A stretch of 7,161 nucleotides of DNA from an uncultured Desulfomonile sp. Lineage in GTDB: Bacteria > Desulfobacterota > Desulfomonilia > Desulfomonilales > Desulfomonilaceae. The translations under genes and the position numbers were made by a program. The number at the start of each line of letters is the position of its first letter. Positions within the stretch are counted from its first letter, which is position 1. The stretch is from assembly GCA_937915285.1 (NCBI GenBank), contig CALDNG010000449.1:1-7161 (forward strand), given 5' to 3'. Positions 6,520 through 7,161 of this stretch are shown piece after piece. Below the pieces are notes generated by a model, which was given only the letters and a program-made list of their open reading frames with translations, was not told the origin of the DNA and searched no databases.

Positions 6520-6547
6520 TCCCTGATCATTGCCCGGATCTATAATC

Positions 6548-6567
6548 GGGGGCCATAACCGGCCCCC
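6548..6567 (+). promoter_or_regulatory. GC-rich intercistronic stem-loop after gvpA
   Basis: GGGGGCC (6548-6554) and GGCCCCC (6561-6567) pair perfectly over 7 bp, all G-C, around ATAACC. It lies 28 bases past the gvpA stop and 83 bases before the next start. No T tract follows, so it is unlikely to be a strong terminator. It more likely stabilises the gvpA transcript end or partly blocks read-through, keeping shell protein in excess. A weaker alternative stem, CCCG (6533-6536) with CGGG (6547-6550), uses the same G residues and would exclude it. Confidence 0.6.
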
Positions 6568-6650
6568 ATGAAACTTCTGCATGTGGAGTTCTCACTTCAC
6601 TTTAATTCCTTTTGGGATACTTCCGGGCTAAAACGAAAACAGGAGAAAAC

Positions 6651-6968
6651 ATGGGCAATCTGACCAGAGACATTGAGAGGCTGTGCGGGGAGATTGAGGC
6701 TTCACGGGTGTCAAGGGCATCCATGAAGGCTGGCATAGCCAAAGAAAATGAGGCCAACAAGAGCGCTGTATCCAAGATGCGCACCGGGTTTGCAAAAGAC
6801 CACATGGCCATGGCAAAGGCTGATCGTAGTCAGCGCAAGGATTTCATGAATAGCCTCTCAAAAGAGGTAAAGGCGGCCAGGAGAGACACGGCCAAAGATC
6901 TGGCCGGCGCTCGTAAGGCATGGGCCCGGATGGCCGGCGCCCAAAAAGGCGAGAAGAAAACAGCCTGA
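6651..6968 (+). CDS. Small basic helical repeat protein downstream of gvpA, candidate GvpC-like accessory protein
   Basis: The ATG at 6651 is chosen because AGGAG (6641-6645) is five bases upstream; an earlier ATG at 6612 has no ribosome site and adds unrelated residues. The 105-residue product is rich in Lys, Arg, Ala and Met, with about 25 basic and 13 acidic residues, no signal peptide and no membrane span, and almost wholly helix-forming. Residues 70-80 and 81-91 align as an 11-residue repeat (K71-E-V..A-R-R against K82-D-L..A-R-K). A48-K-D50...K56-A57 matches A81-K-D83...K89-A90 at 33 residues, three such units. Repeats of 33 residues are a known property of cyanobacterial GvpC, which binds the outside of the GvpA shell. 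That parallel and the position after gvpA suggest a GvpC-like or chaperone role. I do not recognise the family with certainty; a phasin-like or nucleic-acid-binding protein is possible. Confidence 0.82.
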   Translation: MGNLTRDIERLCGEIEASRVSRASMKAGIAKENEANKSAVSKMRTGFAKDHMAMAKADRSQRKDFMNSLSKEVKAARRDTAKDLAGARKAWARMAGAQKGEKKTA

Positions 6969-7060
6969 AAAGAGTGCTGGGCCTTTTGGAGGATTGCGAT
7001 ACCGAATTTCCCAAGGGAATGTTTTCTGAAGATGAAAATATTCTGTTGGGGCTCACCTAG

Positions 7061-7088
7061 ACAGCCGATGCGAACCAGCGTCGGCTGT
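7061..7088 (+). terminator. 11-bp stem-loop, weak possible terminator of the gvpA transcript
   Basis: ACAGCCGA (7061-7068) pairs with TCGGCTGT (7081-7088). The stem extends inward by a T-G wobble and two G-C pairs to an 11-bp stem with the 6-base loop GAACCA. Only three T residues follow (7088-7090, one in the stem), so termination may be partial. It lies 92 bases after the helical repeat gene and immediately after a TAG at 7058. An open frame also crosses it, so a coding coincidence cannot be excluded. Confidence 0.45.
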
Positions 7089-7161
7089 TTGCTGTCACCC
7101 AAAATCGTCAGGTGTTCGTGGAGGACGCTTCCATGGTCGGTCGGCTCAGCTTCATGCCGTT

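Noticed and set aside
6612..6650. Longer start (ATG at 6612) for the repeat protein
   Set aside because: No ribosome site precedes it, whereas AGGAG lies at ideal distance from the ATG at 6651, and the added residues do not continue the helical pattern.
6940..7060. Programmed -1 frameshift at the A5 run (6943-6947) extending the repeat protein
   Set aside because: The CCAAAAAG context is not a strong slippery heptamer and no stimulating structure follows closely; noted only as part of the right-edge finding.
6830..7102. Minus-strand open frames of 70-90 codons opposite the repeat protein
   Set aside because: They lack ribosome sites and have biased composition mirroring the plus-strand gene.
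1..7161. Search for CRISPR arrays, tRNA or rRNA genes, insertion sequences and attachment sites
   Set aside because: No regularly spaced direct repeats, cloverleaf-like segment, transposase or flanking inverted repeats were recognised by eye.

Overview
The window reads as chromosome of a Gram-negative anaerobe, most plausibly a member of the Desulfobacterota (Desulfomonile- or Syntrophobacter-like). This rests on the style of the proteins, the moderate GC content, the lipopolysaccharide (LPS) core genes, the metallo-beta-lactamase/rhodanese sulfur protein and a bacterial gvpA. The taxonomic guess is inference. Every convincing gene is on the plus strand.

Layout. (1) Bases 2-793 hold the 3' part of a rhodanese-containing protein whose metallo-beta-lactamase domain should lie upstream of the window. 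A strong bulged stem-loop (849-887) follows it. (2) A putative sigma-70-type promoter (962-990) precedes a Trm112-like zinc-ribbon gene (1035-1217). After a 183-base gap comes a tight LPS cluster: an LpxL/HtrB-type lipid A acyltransferase (1401-2432), a WaaF-type heptosyltransferase (2419-3522), a GT2 glycosyltransferase (3509-4372) and a WaaP/Kdo-kinase-like protein (4379-5332). The first three overlap by 14 bases at each junction and the fourth starts 6 bases later, so they are probably co-transcribed. An exported protein of unknown function (5380-5991) follows after 47 bases. Together these genes would acylate lipid A, extend the inner core with heptose and another sugar, and phosphorylate it.

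(3) Bases 5992-6300 contain no gene but form a well-organised control region. Two GGAA-N4-TTCC dyads lie exactly 21 bp apart, about 115 bp upstream of a near-consensus sigma-54 (-24/-12) promoter. A small GNRA-type stem-loop sits in the predicted leader. (4) This region drives gvpA (6301-6519), the main gas-vesicle shell protein. A GC-rich 7-bp stem-loop follows, then a small, basic, helical protein with an 11-residue repeat pattern (6651-6968), a candidate GvpC-like accessory protein. Beyond it are an 11-bp stem-loop (7061-7088) and an unresolved open frame at the window edge.

The most interesting part is 6074-6968. It looks like a gas-vesicle operon under sigma-54 and an unidentified enhancer-binding protein, with differential expression built in through the intercistronic hairpin and an uncharacterised second gene.
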